DNA from: Carpediemonas membranifera
Taxonomy: Eukaryota; Fornicata
DNA: 64,000 bases
Assembly (NCBI GenBank): GCA_019828565.1
Contig: JAHDYR010000064.1
Span: 806,001-870,000, forward strand
Reading direction: 5' to 3'
Numbering within the stretch: the first letter of the stretch is position 1; each line of letters begins with the position of its first letter. The position numbers were made by a program, and so were the translations under genes. Shown piece by piece: positions 28,462-38,337 of this stretch. The notes under the pieces were generated by a model. That model made no database searches. It was not told the DNA's origin and was given only the letters and a program-made list of their open reading frames with translations.

Positions 28462-29447
28462 ATTTATCGGTAGCGGTAATAACCTCGTAGCTTAACATAA
28501 ACGCATGCTTTGTTTCGGAGATTACAGGGCTGGTGCCGTGTAGTGCGCCGAAGGGGAATATTATCGCTGAGCAAATAAACGACAGGCGACATACGACCGT
28601 ACAATGACGTGAGCATCGACCAATATCGGTCTCGCGGATCGGTGATCAATGGACGCAAGCAACAGGCGGCACAGCGACGACATTCAGAGAGAAAGAGCTC
28701 GACTTGACCCTGGCCGTCAATCTTGAAGCAGTGAGCAGCTTGTTGCATCCGACAAGAGGAAAGCAAGGCAAGGTATTACCAGCAACCGAGATCACCACTT
28801 AACGCAGACGGCATCAGAAGACCACAGCACTGCCAAGCCAGACGTGACCAAGAAACGAGAAGACGTCGAAAGGCTCTCCCACTGCCGAATTTGCTGCTGA
28901 CACAATAAATGCATTGCCACGCATTACATATGGCAAGACAGCTTATGTGCAGCGGTCCACGGTAGTCAGACAGGCTGACGATCCGGCAGACTACGTCTAT
29001 TCCCACAGGGGGGGGGGTAGGTAATTTCTTGTGTCGCGTTCTCGCGGGTCTAACTCTGTGTAAGCCGGAATAACAATAAGTTACCTCGCTCGACCTTACG
29101 TGTTGCCGAGCGTCACCCTCTCGATAGTGGGGATTGGGAGCATGGCTCCGCGGTTTCAGTTCGCTCTTGAACAACTGAACTGCCCGTATGAGACGCAAGA
29201 TCCCATCCTTGAGATCGTATCGTATCAACCTCGACCTCTCAAGCCGAAGTGTTGGCTCCGCTGGCCTTGCCATTCACCAAATAATCATAACAGAATTGAA
29301 CAATTTCGGAAAAACGTCTGACGTTGCAAACATATTCATTCACTAGTCAATCCAAACGGGGGAGAAATATTTACAGCGCGATATCTATGTAAGCGGGAAA
29401 TATTTCTGTCACCCGAGTTACCAGTCGAGTGACTCCGCCGTCTGGCG

Positions 29448-29891
29448 CTTAGTATTACTAAGTAGGCTTTGGTCTTTTAAGCAGAGCCGCAGGGACGGCT
29501 TCGGCCCTGTAAGGTGACCTTCAGTTGAAACCGCCGGCGGGAGCTATCCAGCCACAAAACCAAGTATATCACAAGCTATCAAACGAACATTTACAGCATA
29601 AAGCAGCACAGACGTCGGTTCACATCCGAAATTTTCACCGCCAAGAACCAGGAGGTAAGGAATTTTGCATCTCAATCATTTGATTCATTTAGGGGGATTC
29701 CGCATATACTCCACATAGAGCCCGAGCGATTCAGCGAGACCCTTGTCCAGGGCATGCCAACTCGTGTTTTGTATGCGCGACCAACTTCGAAAAATGGTCG
29801 CGACCCAGCGCAACGAGTTGGAATGGGATCATCGGGAGATTGGCTTAATCGCGAGGGCTAGCTGAGTGCTGGTGATCAAGGGGGTGTGCCG
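29448..29891. other. Non-coding stretch with nested hairpin
   Basis: No coding frame. A hairpin with outer arms CCAACTCGT / ACGAGTTGG (about 29758-29826) encloses a second, GCGACCA / TGGTCGC. A GGACGGCTTCGGCCCTG-type hairpin lies near 29490. It may be flank or leader of the Gag-like fragment that follows on the minus strand. Confidence 0.4.
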
Positions 29892-29894
29892 CTG

Positions 29895-30353
29895 CTACCC
29901 CGGGGCCGCATTGCGGTTGCCCGAGGCGTTCGAAGCTGTGAAGTGGCGCTGTGAGGAGCGCTGGAAGTACCTGTTGCGCGAGAAAGGCTTACGGATCTGC
30001 TGGCGATGGCGGAAGCTCTGGGGCGGAGCGGCTTTCTTCGCTTTCGCGGCTAGCTTGATGAATTCTCGCGGGTTGTTCTCGGTTGCAGCTGTAACTTGGA
30101 AGTAGCGTGCGGCGTCCTCCCCAACGTCGTCGAGGACACGGAGGAACTCAAGGCGGCGCTCGATAATGATGTTCACTTTGGTTGCTATCGTCTCAATAGA
30201 CGTGGTTGCGGGGTCAGCAAGAACGGTCTTGATCTCGGCGTGAATAGCACGCAGGTGCGAGAATTCCTTTGTGACGGCCGGGATCTTAGAAGGCTTTCGA
30301 GTGTCTTCGGCATTGGTCCGAACGTCCTCAACAGACTCAACAAGGCTTGCAGG
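29895..30353 (-). pseudogene. Gag-like fragment of an unclassified retroelement
   Basis: On the minus strand the chromodomain frame of fragment F switches at 30353/30354 to unrelated protein, about 150 aa to a TAG near 29895. It has helical, charged segments (EFSHLRAIHAEIKTVLADP, NIIIERRLEFLRVLDDVGED) and a basic, Arg/Asn/Gln-rich end (RKPFSRNRYFQRSSQRHF). The order of helical body and basic tail resembles Gag proteins of DIRS- or BEL-like elements, but no diagnostic motif is seen. The join may be a breakpoint or an insertion edge; no TSD was found. Confidence 0.4.
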
Positions 30354-31180
30354 CAGCGAGCTTGTCGAGGTCTCGGGTAAAAGGCTCCCAAGTTGCCTCA
30401 CTATCGTCGTAGCCGTGCCAGAGCACGTGGAATTGGAGGTTCCTCTGCCTGCAGCGGTGGGCGTCAACTCCTCGGACGACATACTCGTTGTGCAGGCGGG
30501 CGGCCCATCGTTGCAGCTCAGCATCTGTATATGACCCCTTAAACGTATAAAGAGAGTCTGCGTGCGCTGTGACGGTTGCAAGAGTTGTCAGGTCCTTGAG
30601 GGTGTAGACGTTAGGGTGGTCGCCAGGTGAGAGGACTCGCATAGGGCCTCGGATGATAGGGCCAACGGGCGTGTCTCGCCGGAGTAGAACCGCTGCGCCA
30701 ACGATTGGTGCGTGCGTCTCCGAAGGGGGCTCGCGTGACACTGCTGATCCTTGGTGGGCCTGAAGGGCGAGGAGGGATGAGCGGAAGTGCTCGAGGGAAA
30801 TAGGGGAGTCATCGGTCGCGTTGTTGGTCGTGTGGAGCTGCTTACCGAAGAGAGCTGCATTGGCCGAAAGGCCGCTGTACTCATAGGGGATGTCGTTGAG
30901 CAGAATCACTGTGTTGGGGACTTCCTCAGGCCAGCTCCTGCCTGATTCAAGGGTAAAAGCCTTCAAATGGCGCTTGATCTCGGCGTTGCGTCTTTCAACT
31001 ACACCACGGCCTGCCGGGTGATAAGCTGTACCGAGTTCATGCCTAATGCCATTCTCGGCCACGAATGACTTGAATGCCTGGGAAGAGAATCCGGATGCGT
31101 TGTCAGAGACGATAGCTTCGGGTATTCCATAGTGTTTGATCCAGTGTTCTAAAGAGTTGATGACCTCTGCTGTCGAGGTC
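30354..31180 (-). mobile_element. Fragment F-left of family A Gypsy (integrase C-terminus and chromodomain)
   Basis: Nearly identical to element A from the integrase core (VAENGIRHELGTAYHPAGRG) through the chromodomain to DKLAA. It lacks A's extra T near 13820, so the integrase frame is open here. It breaks off at 30354 before the 3' end of the element. Its right edge is the insertion point of element D (TSD GGTC); it resumes at 48438. Confidence 0.92.
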
Positions 31181-31241
31181 TGTCATAAGGCATCCACGTC
31201 CGCAGTTTATGTAAATGTTCCAATCTCTTCGCCCCGGCACA
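31181..31241 (+). repeat. 5' LTR of element D (61 bp)
   Basis: Identical to 48377-48437. It contains TATGTAAATG, which resembles the putative poly(A) signal. Confidence 0.9.
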
Positions 31242-31250
31242 GTGATCACT
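31241..31250. repeat. Palindrome at the primer-binding position of element D
   Basis: AGTGATCACT is perfectly self-complementary and starts with the last base of the LTR. The leader to the Gag ATG (31258) is only 16 nt. Confidence 0.85.
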
Positions 31251-31257
31251 TTCCGAA

Positions 31258-33220
31258 ATGAATAATTGGATTCCGCCATCACTATCGGACTTCTCTAGAG
31301 AGTCCGTTCGCGCGTTCAAACGCGCCCTCACGTTCGCGCAGAAGCATGCTCCTACCACAACCGTCATAACGGCTTACGAGTGCCTCACCGAGGATCAAGT
31401 CAGTCATGTCCGATTTGTCCGCAACGTCGACGTCGAAGCACTCAACGACGCAGAACTTCTCGCCGAAATCACCGCTCTTTCTTTCCCGAGAACCCTTGAG
31501 AAAACCATCCAAGAAATCCGGGCCCTCACGCAGGACCGAACCAAGTCCACGATCGAGGCCGTATCTCGTCTCATGGCTGAGACCGAGGAGCTGCGCTCCC
31601 ACGCCCATGCCCTTCTCAACGCCGAGCTCGGCGCCAAGCCAGAGCCAGAGCCCGCCGAGGTGGATGAAGACGAGGCCGCCCTCAGCAAGGTCATCACCCA
31701 GAAGCCAGACAGCACGCCGAGTGAGCAGGACCACCCCGAGAAAAGCCAGCCCCACCCGCGGACTCGATAAGATCATCGCCAAAGCTTTTATCGCCGCCCT
31801 TCGCCCGGTCTCACTTGCCAACCGTATTCAGCAAAAGTGGGACCTCTCTGGCGCCCGGGACATCGATAGCTTATTTGTGCACACGCGCGAGCTCATACTG
31901 CACGCCATTGACGCCCGTGAAGTCCTCGGAAGCGTGATTCAAGACATATCCATCACATCCTCCAGCACGAGCTCCATCACGAGCTCCAGCACTGGCCCGA
32001 AACATAGCCAGAACGCCAACACCAGATCCCGCCGCGAGCGCCGGCGCCCTCCTCCATACGCGTGCTCGTGTGGAGGCATGCACTGGAAGGCTGATTGCCC
32101 GCACCGCGGCAGCACGCCCGGACAGCCCCAGGCTACCAAAGGCCACCCCGCCGCGGCCCGCGACGCCAGACCGGCACCTCAGCCGCAACGCCAGCCCCAA
32201 GCGGCCAACAAACCGGCTCAGCCACAGCCGGCACCAGCTGCTCAGAAGCAGCAGCAACAGTCATCCCAGCAGCCACAGCCTCGCCCCCGACGAGAGACGC
32301 GCTGGGAACATGGTGCTCCGGGACAGATCCAAGCTGATCAACTCTCGTCCAGGAGTCCACGAAGTCGAAGTCGCACACAATGCTTGTGATGATGCCTTTA
32401 TCGAAGAAGTTGCCGCTTCAACTGCATTCTCAGTTAAGGGAGCTGTGAATGACCAAGAACAGGTGATATTGATCGATAGCGGCTCCGCAATCACGATCAT
32501 CTCCACAACCTCCGTTAAGACGCTCCAACTCGTCACACATGAGCTTGAAAAGCCATTTACTGTTCAGTCCGTTACCAATGAGCCCATCCTCATCACTCAC
32601 TACGTCCAAGCGCGGATCACGTTGCCCAGCACATCTGGAAACGTCATCGTCGATCTCATCCTCTACATCATGACGCGCGCCACTGAACGTGTGCTCATTG
32701 GATGCGACGTGCTTCGCGCGCTCGGTTATCTCTCCGAGAGTGGCCTCCACATCCCACTTCTTCCGGATTCACGCCCGGAGGACGCCACCGATGGCCTCCC
32801 ACTCCACAAGTACCTCGACGCCCCCGTCGAGGCCGTCTCCTCAAGCGAGTTACACACCGACGCGTGTGAGATACACGAGCTCTCCACCAAGGCCCAGACG
32901 AGCTACATTCGATCCTCCGTCGGTTCGATCACCTATTCGACCCCGTCATAAGCAAACAGCCGTGCTCGTTTGCCCCTATGCGCATCCCGCTTTACGACAA
33001 CGCCCCTCCGATCCTTCTTCGCCCGCGCAACCTACACCCGAAGAAGCTGGAGTGGCTGTTGCCATACGTCGAGCGCCTGCGCCAGGACGAGATCACACAG
33101 CCCTCTGAGGGGCCTTACGCAAGCCCCATCGTCCTGGTCGCAAAGGGCGACGCCTACCGTCTCTGTATCGACTACGGCCGCCTCAACTCTTGGACAGTAC
33201 CCGACCGGCCCCCGATCCCC
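31258..33220 (+). pseudogene. Element D Gag, protease and RT N-terminus (three frameshifts)
   Basis: Frame 1 (31258-31770) is Gag starting MNNWIPPSLSDFSRE. Near 31760 it shifts to a frame carrying a zinc-knuckle-like CSCGGMHWKADC (CX1CX3HX4C, not the usual CX2CX4HX4C) and a Gln/Pro-rich tract. Near 32310 it shifts again to the protease, with VILIDSGSAITIIS as active site. Near 32945 it shifts to RT (MRIPLYDN...RLCIDYGRLNSWTVPDRPP). It is cut at IP by the insertion of C; translation continues NMRELLN at 41530. Shifts between Gag and Pol could be programmed, but three argue for decay or sequence error. Confidence 0.8.
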
Positions 33221-33334
33221 TATGCTCCTACTGGAGGAGGGAAAGAACTTTAATAAAGAGAAAACCCAATGGTTGCAAATATGGTGTAATCTATAAGTCA
33301 TAAACTATGTAAGTATTGGGTAAGACCCACTACA
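33221..33334 (-). repeat. 3' LTR of element C
   Basis: Same sequence as 41412-41525. If strict TG...CA ends are required the LTR is 112 bp (33223-33334). Confidence 0.88.
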
Positions 33335-33636
33335 CTGCCCCTTCAGTGCCCAAATGGGCACGACCTCAAGCGGTGTGACTGTACGGCTAGTGAGGATTTG
33401 TCGAAGAGTCAACTGCTTTGTTCACGGTTGCCACGCCGCTCGCGCCGCAGTCCATCTCATTGGCAGTGAGATGGGCTATGTCTGACCTTCTCGTCGGTGT
33501 CGCTACGCGCACTGACAATGTCTCAAATCTTTTCCTGAGATTCAAATATTTTGTGTGGTACCACTGGATAAATAGCGCGCTGATGTAAAATGGATCCTTA
33601 CCGGGGACACTGCCCCTCCACGGCCAGTATAGGCCG

Positions 33637-33941
33637 TCAAATGAAACAAACCCGTTTGAAACAATCAAACGGTGCACCTTTGGCCGTTAACCGCGTCGGG
33701 ATTCTCGGGGTAGAGTTGAGGATAAAGCAGGCTGCTGGTAGGTGACGTATCCAGTTGGAATCGTGTAAGTGAAATCTCCTCGCCTTCAGGATCCGCAGGA
33801 CTTCTTTGTTGACACGCTCCACCATGCCGTTCGACTGGGGGTGGTGTGGTGTTGTAATGTGCGTCTCGAAGCCCATCTCCGTCGCGAGTCTGTGGAATAG
33901 CTGATTGTTGAACTCCGGACCACCGTCTGACTGGAGGACCT
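33637..33941 (-). pseudogene. Element C integrase, C-terminal piece
   Basis: Continues the integrase split by B: VLQSDGGPEFNNQLF carries the second catalytic Asp and HHPQSNGMVERVN the Glu of the DDE triad. It ends at a stop soon after KGAPFDCF. A further open frame (33390-33677) lies in another phase before the 3' LTR and may be the lost C-terminus after a frameshift. 33335-33636 is otherwise non-coding. Confidence 0.85.
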
Positions 33942-34058
33942 TGTGACGGGCAGGGGACAGGAACACCGAAGGGAAACGATGAACTAACTTTAAATTGACT
34001 TTGACGATCATTGACCAATCATAAAAGAACTGATTGGGACAGCTAACACAACGTGACA
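33942..34058 (-). repeat. 3' LTR of element B
   Basis: 117 bp, reverse of the element A LTR. Confidence 0.95.
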
Positions 34059-34363
34059 CTGCCTCCATGAGTGGGCATAGGCCGTCTATGTTCGTAGGGG
34101 GTTCAATTGGGGTCGCCATTCGGCCCCTCATCAATTGATTCAGAAGGATGGTGGTGAACTCGCATGGTGGAAAATCTGTCCGGATACACGCAAAATCATA
34201 CAACGAACCGCTAAGTAACTAATCAACATCAATATTCTTGAACGGCGTCGTGTTCCGCATCATTCTCAACGCAAAGCACACAATACAAGAGCCGCACTTG
34301 CAAATCTGCGGTTTCTGCCTCCGCAATGAGAGATGTGGAGTATTATTAAGTAGATGACGACAA

Positions 34364-37300
34364 CTAGAGAGCTTTACGGGCGCTCTTCATCTTCTTGAGC
34401 AATTGGGGATGCTCAGCAAGATAGTCGTCAAGGGCAGCGAGCTTGTCGAGGTCTCGGGTAAAAAGGCTCCCAAGTTGCCTCACTATCGTCGTAGCCGTGC
34501 CAGAGCACGTGGAATTGGAGGTTCCTCTGCCTGCAGCGGTGGGCGTCAACTCCTCGGACGACATACTCGTTGTGCAGGCGGGCGGCCCATCGTTGCAGCT
34601 CAGCATCTGTATATGACCCCTTAAACGTATAAAGAGAGTCTGCGTGCGCTGTGACGGTTGCAAGAGTTGTCAGGTCCTTGAGGGTGTAGACGTTAGGGTG
34701 GTCGCCAGGTGAGAGGACTCGCATAGGGCCTCGGATGATAGGGCCAACGGGCGTGTCTCGCCGGAGTAGAACCGCTGCGCCAACGATTGGTGCGTGCGTC
34801 TCCGAAGGGGGCTCGCGTGACACTGCTGATCCTTGGTGGGCCTGAAGGGCGAGGAGGGATGAGCGGAAGTGCTCGAGGGAAATAGGGGAGTCATCGGTCG
34901 CGTTGTTGGTCGTGTGGAGCTGCTTACCGAAGAGAGCAGCGTTGGCTGAAAGGCCGCTGTACTCATAGGGGATGTCGTTGAGCAGAATCACTGTGTTGGG
35001 GACTTCCTCAGGCCAGCTCCTGCCTGATTCAAGGGTAAAAGCCTTCAAATGGCGCTTGATCTCGGCGTTGCGTCTTTCAACTACACCACGGCCTGCCGGG
35101 TGATAAGCTGTACCGAGTTCATGCCTAATGCCATTCTCGGCCACGAATGACTTGAATGCCTGGGAAGAGAATCCGGATGCGTTGTCAGAGACGATAGCTT
35201 CGGGTATTCCATAGTGTTTGATCCAGTGTTCTAAAGAGTTGATGACCTCTGCTGTCGAGGTCGACTGTGTCGGGTACACTTGGGTGAGCTTAGAGAATGT
35301 GTCAACTACGACTAGTGCGTGCCGGAGTGAGGGGTGACCATCTAGCGGACCAATGTGGTCCATTTGTACCACTTGGAAGGGGTATGTCCCAGCCAATGCA
35401 TGCGGGTGCTGGCCGACGGGTTGAACGTTCAGACGGGTGAGCTGACAGACTGGGCACTCACTTACCCATTGTTGGACGTCTTTGTGGAGACCCGGCCAAG
35501 ATTGTCCCGCATTCGCGATGCGACGGCAGGTGGCGCGAACACCGAGGTGTCCTGCTGAACCGCCATGGTGTGCCTTGAACGTCTCGCGCTTGTTGAGCGA
35601 TGCTTCTGCAGTGCTCACATGGACTAGGCGAGATAGCGTGTCAGCAACGGTGTTCTCTTGACCAGGGATATGGACGAGGTCGAAGTCGAACTCATTCATC
35701 GCTAGTCGCCAGCGAATGACTTTGGCGTTGGTGGATTTGTGGGCAAATAACAGGTTGCGGTGGTCAGTATGTGTTACGAAGTGGCGTCCGGCGAGATATC
35801 GCTTCATCTTCGTCATTCCAAAGTAAAGACCGTAACATTCCTGTTCAGTGGTGGACCAGCGGCGCTGGGTTGGGTTCAAAGTGTGGGAGAAGAAGGCGAT
35901 GGGGTGCCCTTCCTCGTTCGCGAGCATGCCGCCAACGGCGACGTCCGAGGCGTCGGTGTACAGATGGAGTGTCTCATCAGGTTGTGGGTGTCGTAGCACC
36001 CTTTCCGTTAGTAACTCTGTCTTGACTGCCTCAAGGGCTCTTTGTTGACTGGAACCCCAGGCGAAGGGGCCTGCAGTGGCTCTGGTGAGCACAGTGATTG
36101 GCTCTGTGATGTCGGCATACCTCTCGATGATGGGGCGGAAGTAGTTTGCCAGGCCTAGCACCGAGCGGGCTTCAGTCAGGTTGGTGGGGGGCTTGATGTC
36201 GCGAATCGCCTGGAGGCGATCAGGAGCGATCCTGCGGCCTCGTGAATTGAGTCTCCATCCTAAGTAGTCGATTTCTTCGACACCGAGGACTGTCTTGGCA
36301 GCGTTAAGGCGGAGACCCGCCGCGTGAAGCTTGTGCAGAACGTCCCGGAGGTTCTTCAAGAAGGTGTTCCTATCCTTCCCATATATGATGACGTCGTCCA
36401 CGTACGCTAAGGCCTGAGTGTACAGGCTGTCACTGAGAACGGCTTCGAGAGCCCGTTGACACTGGATAGGGGCATTCTTCATTCCAAACGGCATGCGGCA
36501 GTACTCAAATTTCCCCAGGCCATCCACTGTGAAGGCAGTATACTTGCAACTATCACTAGCCATGGGAACTTGATGAAAAGCCGATTTCAGGTCTCAAGCC
36601 GCGAAGAATTTTGCTCCCTCGAGGTGATCCAGGAGGTTGTCTATCAGTGGCAGGGGGTGACTGTCGGGCGAGGTGATGAGATTGAGGGCTCGGAAATCTA
36701 GGCATAGTCGTAGGGCTCCGCCCCGCTTCTTAGCCATGACTATCGGGTTGTTGAATGCCGATGTGGATCTCCGGATGATACCCTGGGCCTCTAGTTCATG
36801 GACTTGGCGCACAATCTCGGTCCGTACAGGTGTGGAATAGCGGTAGGGGTAGACGTTAATGACTTTGTCTGGGTCTTCGGTCTTGACCTTGAAGGGGGGC
36901 AGAGTTGATGTCACGGACAGATCTTCCTCGAAGAGGCCAGGTAGATCTTGCAAAATTCGCGATATCTGCTCCTCGAACTTCATGATCGTAGGTGTGGTGG
37001 TCTCAGTTGCGTCATGTAGGGCATCCACATCGAACATGTCGTCGTAATCATCCCCAACCTCCACAATGAGGTCGTCAGCGGGGAATTGGATCAATCCGGC
37101 GGACACGAGCAAGGGGAACCCAATGACTGTAGGAGCTGGGAGCTTTTCGCGCATGATAATGAACTTTGTCTTGATCGTGAGCTTGTGGCCAGTGGCGGAG
37201 GGGAACTCACAGTCAGCCGTCATTACATGGGTCGTATTAACCTTCTGTCCAGTGAACAACTGGACCTGATGGGACTCGAGTGAAGGCTCAATGGGCAGCG

Positions 37301-38187
37301 AGGAAGCTAGCTCTTCTGAGATAAAGTTGGCCGTGGCGCCAGTGTCGTACAACGCAGATGAGGGGCACTGCAGGAGGCGGATCGGGAACAGGGGACGAGC
37401 AGAGGCTTGGCTAGGCTTACCTTGGGTCAGAGCTGCGAGGAGAAAGTCAACGTATGCCTGCCCTTTACTCTTGGACCGGCGACCTTCTCTCTCCGCTTGC
37501 TCAGCCTTTCTGGCTTGCGCAATAGCTGCCTGAGCCGTTCGTTCAAACGATCGCTTGTCCTTGTAGGTGGCGCAGCGCTCACGTAGACGGTCTCCGCGCA
37601 CGTTGGTCAGGAACTTCTGAACTAACGAAGACTCCTTCGGACGGACATGCGCGCAGTTCATAATCATCCGCGAGTAAAGGAACACATAGGTTAGCATGGA
37701 CTCGTAGAGGTTACCGTCGGGGAACTTGATATCGTCGAACCGGTCGAGAGCATCTTGCTTATCAAGGGGGGGCGAAGATGCGGTTCACGCGATCAATAAA
37801 AGCCTCATTCCAGTCTTCGGGAGGGGGAGCCAGCTCATTGTCATCATCGGAAGAGGATGAGTCGGAGTCGTCAGACGTGTCTTCGTCCTCTTCTTCTTCT
37901 GCAGGCGCGGCGGCGACCATAGCGATCTGGCCTACATTCTCCTCGGCCACTTCAGGCACATGAGGAGATTCAAGTGCCGCGCGCGCTTCTGCGATAAAGG
38001 CATGGAGCTCAGGATCACTCAGCTCCAGGAGCTGAATAACAATGGGGCTAATGAGACTGAAGATCGGAATTTCGGAGTTCGTGCGGGCGTTAAAAGAACG
38101 GTAATTGTCTCGGAACGAGTACCATGATTTCGGCTTAGCCGAATTCAACCATGGGGCCAAAAAGTTAGACAGGGCGTCAATGTTCAT
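34364..38187 (-). pseudogene. Gag-Pol of element B (two frameshifts and one stop)
   Basis: Same architecture as A: Gag, DTGA protease, YVDD RT, RNase H, integrase and chromodomain. Lesions differ from A. One extra C in a C-run near 37771 shifts Gag into Pol. A TTA-to-TGA change at about 36591-36593 stops RT just before its motif A (FAA|DLKSAFHQ). One extra T near 34460 shifts the chromodomain. A, F and H are intact at these positions, so the family ancestor had a single Gag-Pol frame. B was therefore probably mobilised by proteins from another copy, or decayed after insertion. Confidence 0.9.
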
Positions 38188-38209
38188 CGGGAAAGTAGCC
38201 TTAATCGAA

Positions 38210-38221
38210 AGTTATATAACT
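38210..38221. repeat. Palindrome at the primer-binding position of element B
   Basis: AGTTATATAACT, same as in element A, adjoining the 5' LTR. Confidence 0.85.
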
Positions 38222-38337
38222 GTGACGGGCAGGGGACAGGAACACCGAAGGGAAACGATGAACTAACTTTAAATTGACTTTGACGATCATTGACCAATCA
38301 TAAAAGAACTGATTGGGACAGCTAACACAACGTGACA
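38221..38337 (-). repeat. 5' LTR of element B
   Basis: 117 bp; identical in sequence to the other family A LTRs. TSD GACCT follows on the plus strand. Confidence 0.95.

Larger units (their letters stand above)
25875..29447. repeat. Right arm of 3.57-kb inverted duplication
   Basis: 3573 bp, the reverse of 15396-18967 (3572 bp). The distal end stops at TCTGGCG (29441-29447), just before a 15-nt near-palindrome CTTAGTATTACTAAG (29448-29462). 28462-29447 has no gene; it carries inverted copies of RNA-like motifs 3 and 4. Confidence 0.93.
33942..38337 (-). mobile_element. Gypsy element B (family A), inserted in element C
   Basis: 117-bp LTRs (33942-34058 and 38221-38337) match element A, inverted. 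The 5-bp TSD GACCT is at 33937-33941 and 38338-38342. It splits the integrase of C between ...RFGCPEV and LQSDGGPEF. Its length, 4396 bp, is close to A without the solo LTR. It is the innermost and youngest level of the nest. 34059-34363 is the non-coding 3' region, shared with A. Confidence 0.95.

Noticed and set aside
31176-31180. 5-bp TSD AGGTC for element D
   Set aside because: The extra A on the right is the last base of the LTR; only GGTC is independent of the LTR.
36591-36593. TGA in element B as evidence for a reassigned stop codon
   Set aside because: Copies A and H have TTA at this site and host genes end at normal stops, including TGA.
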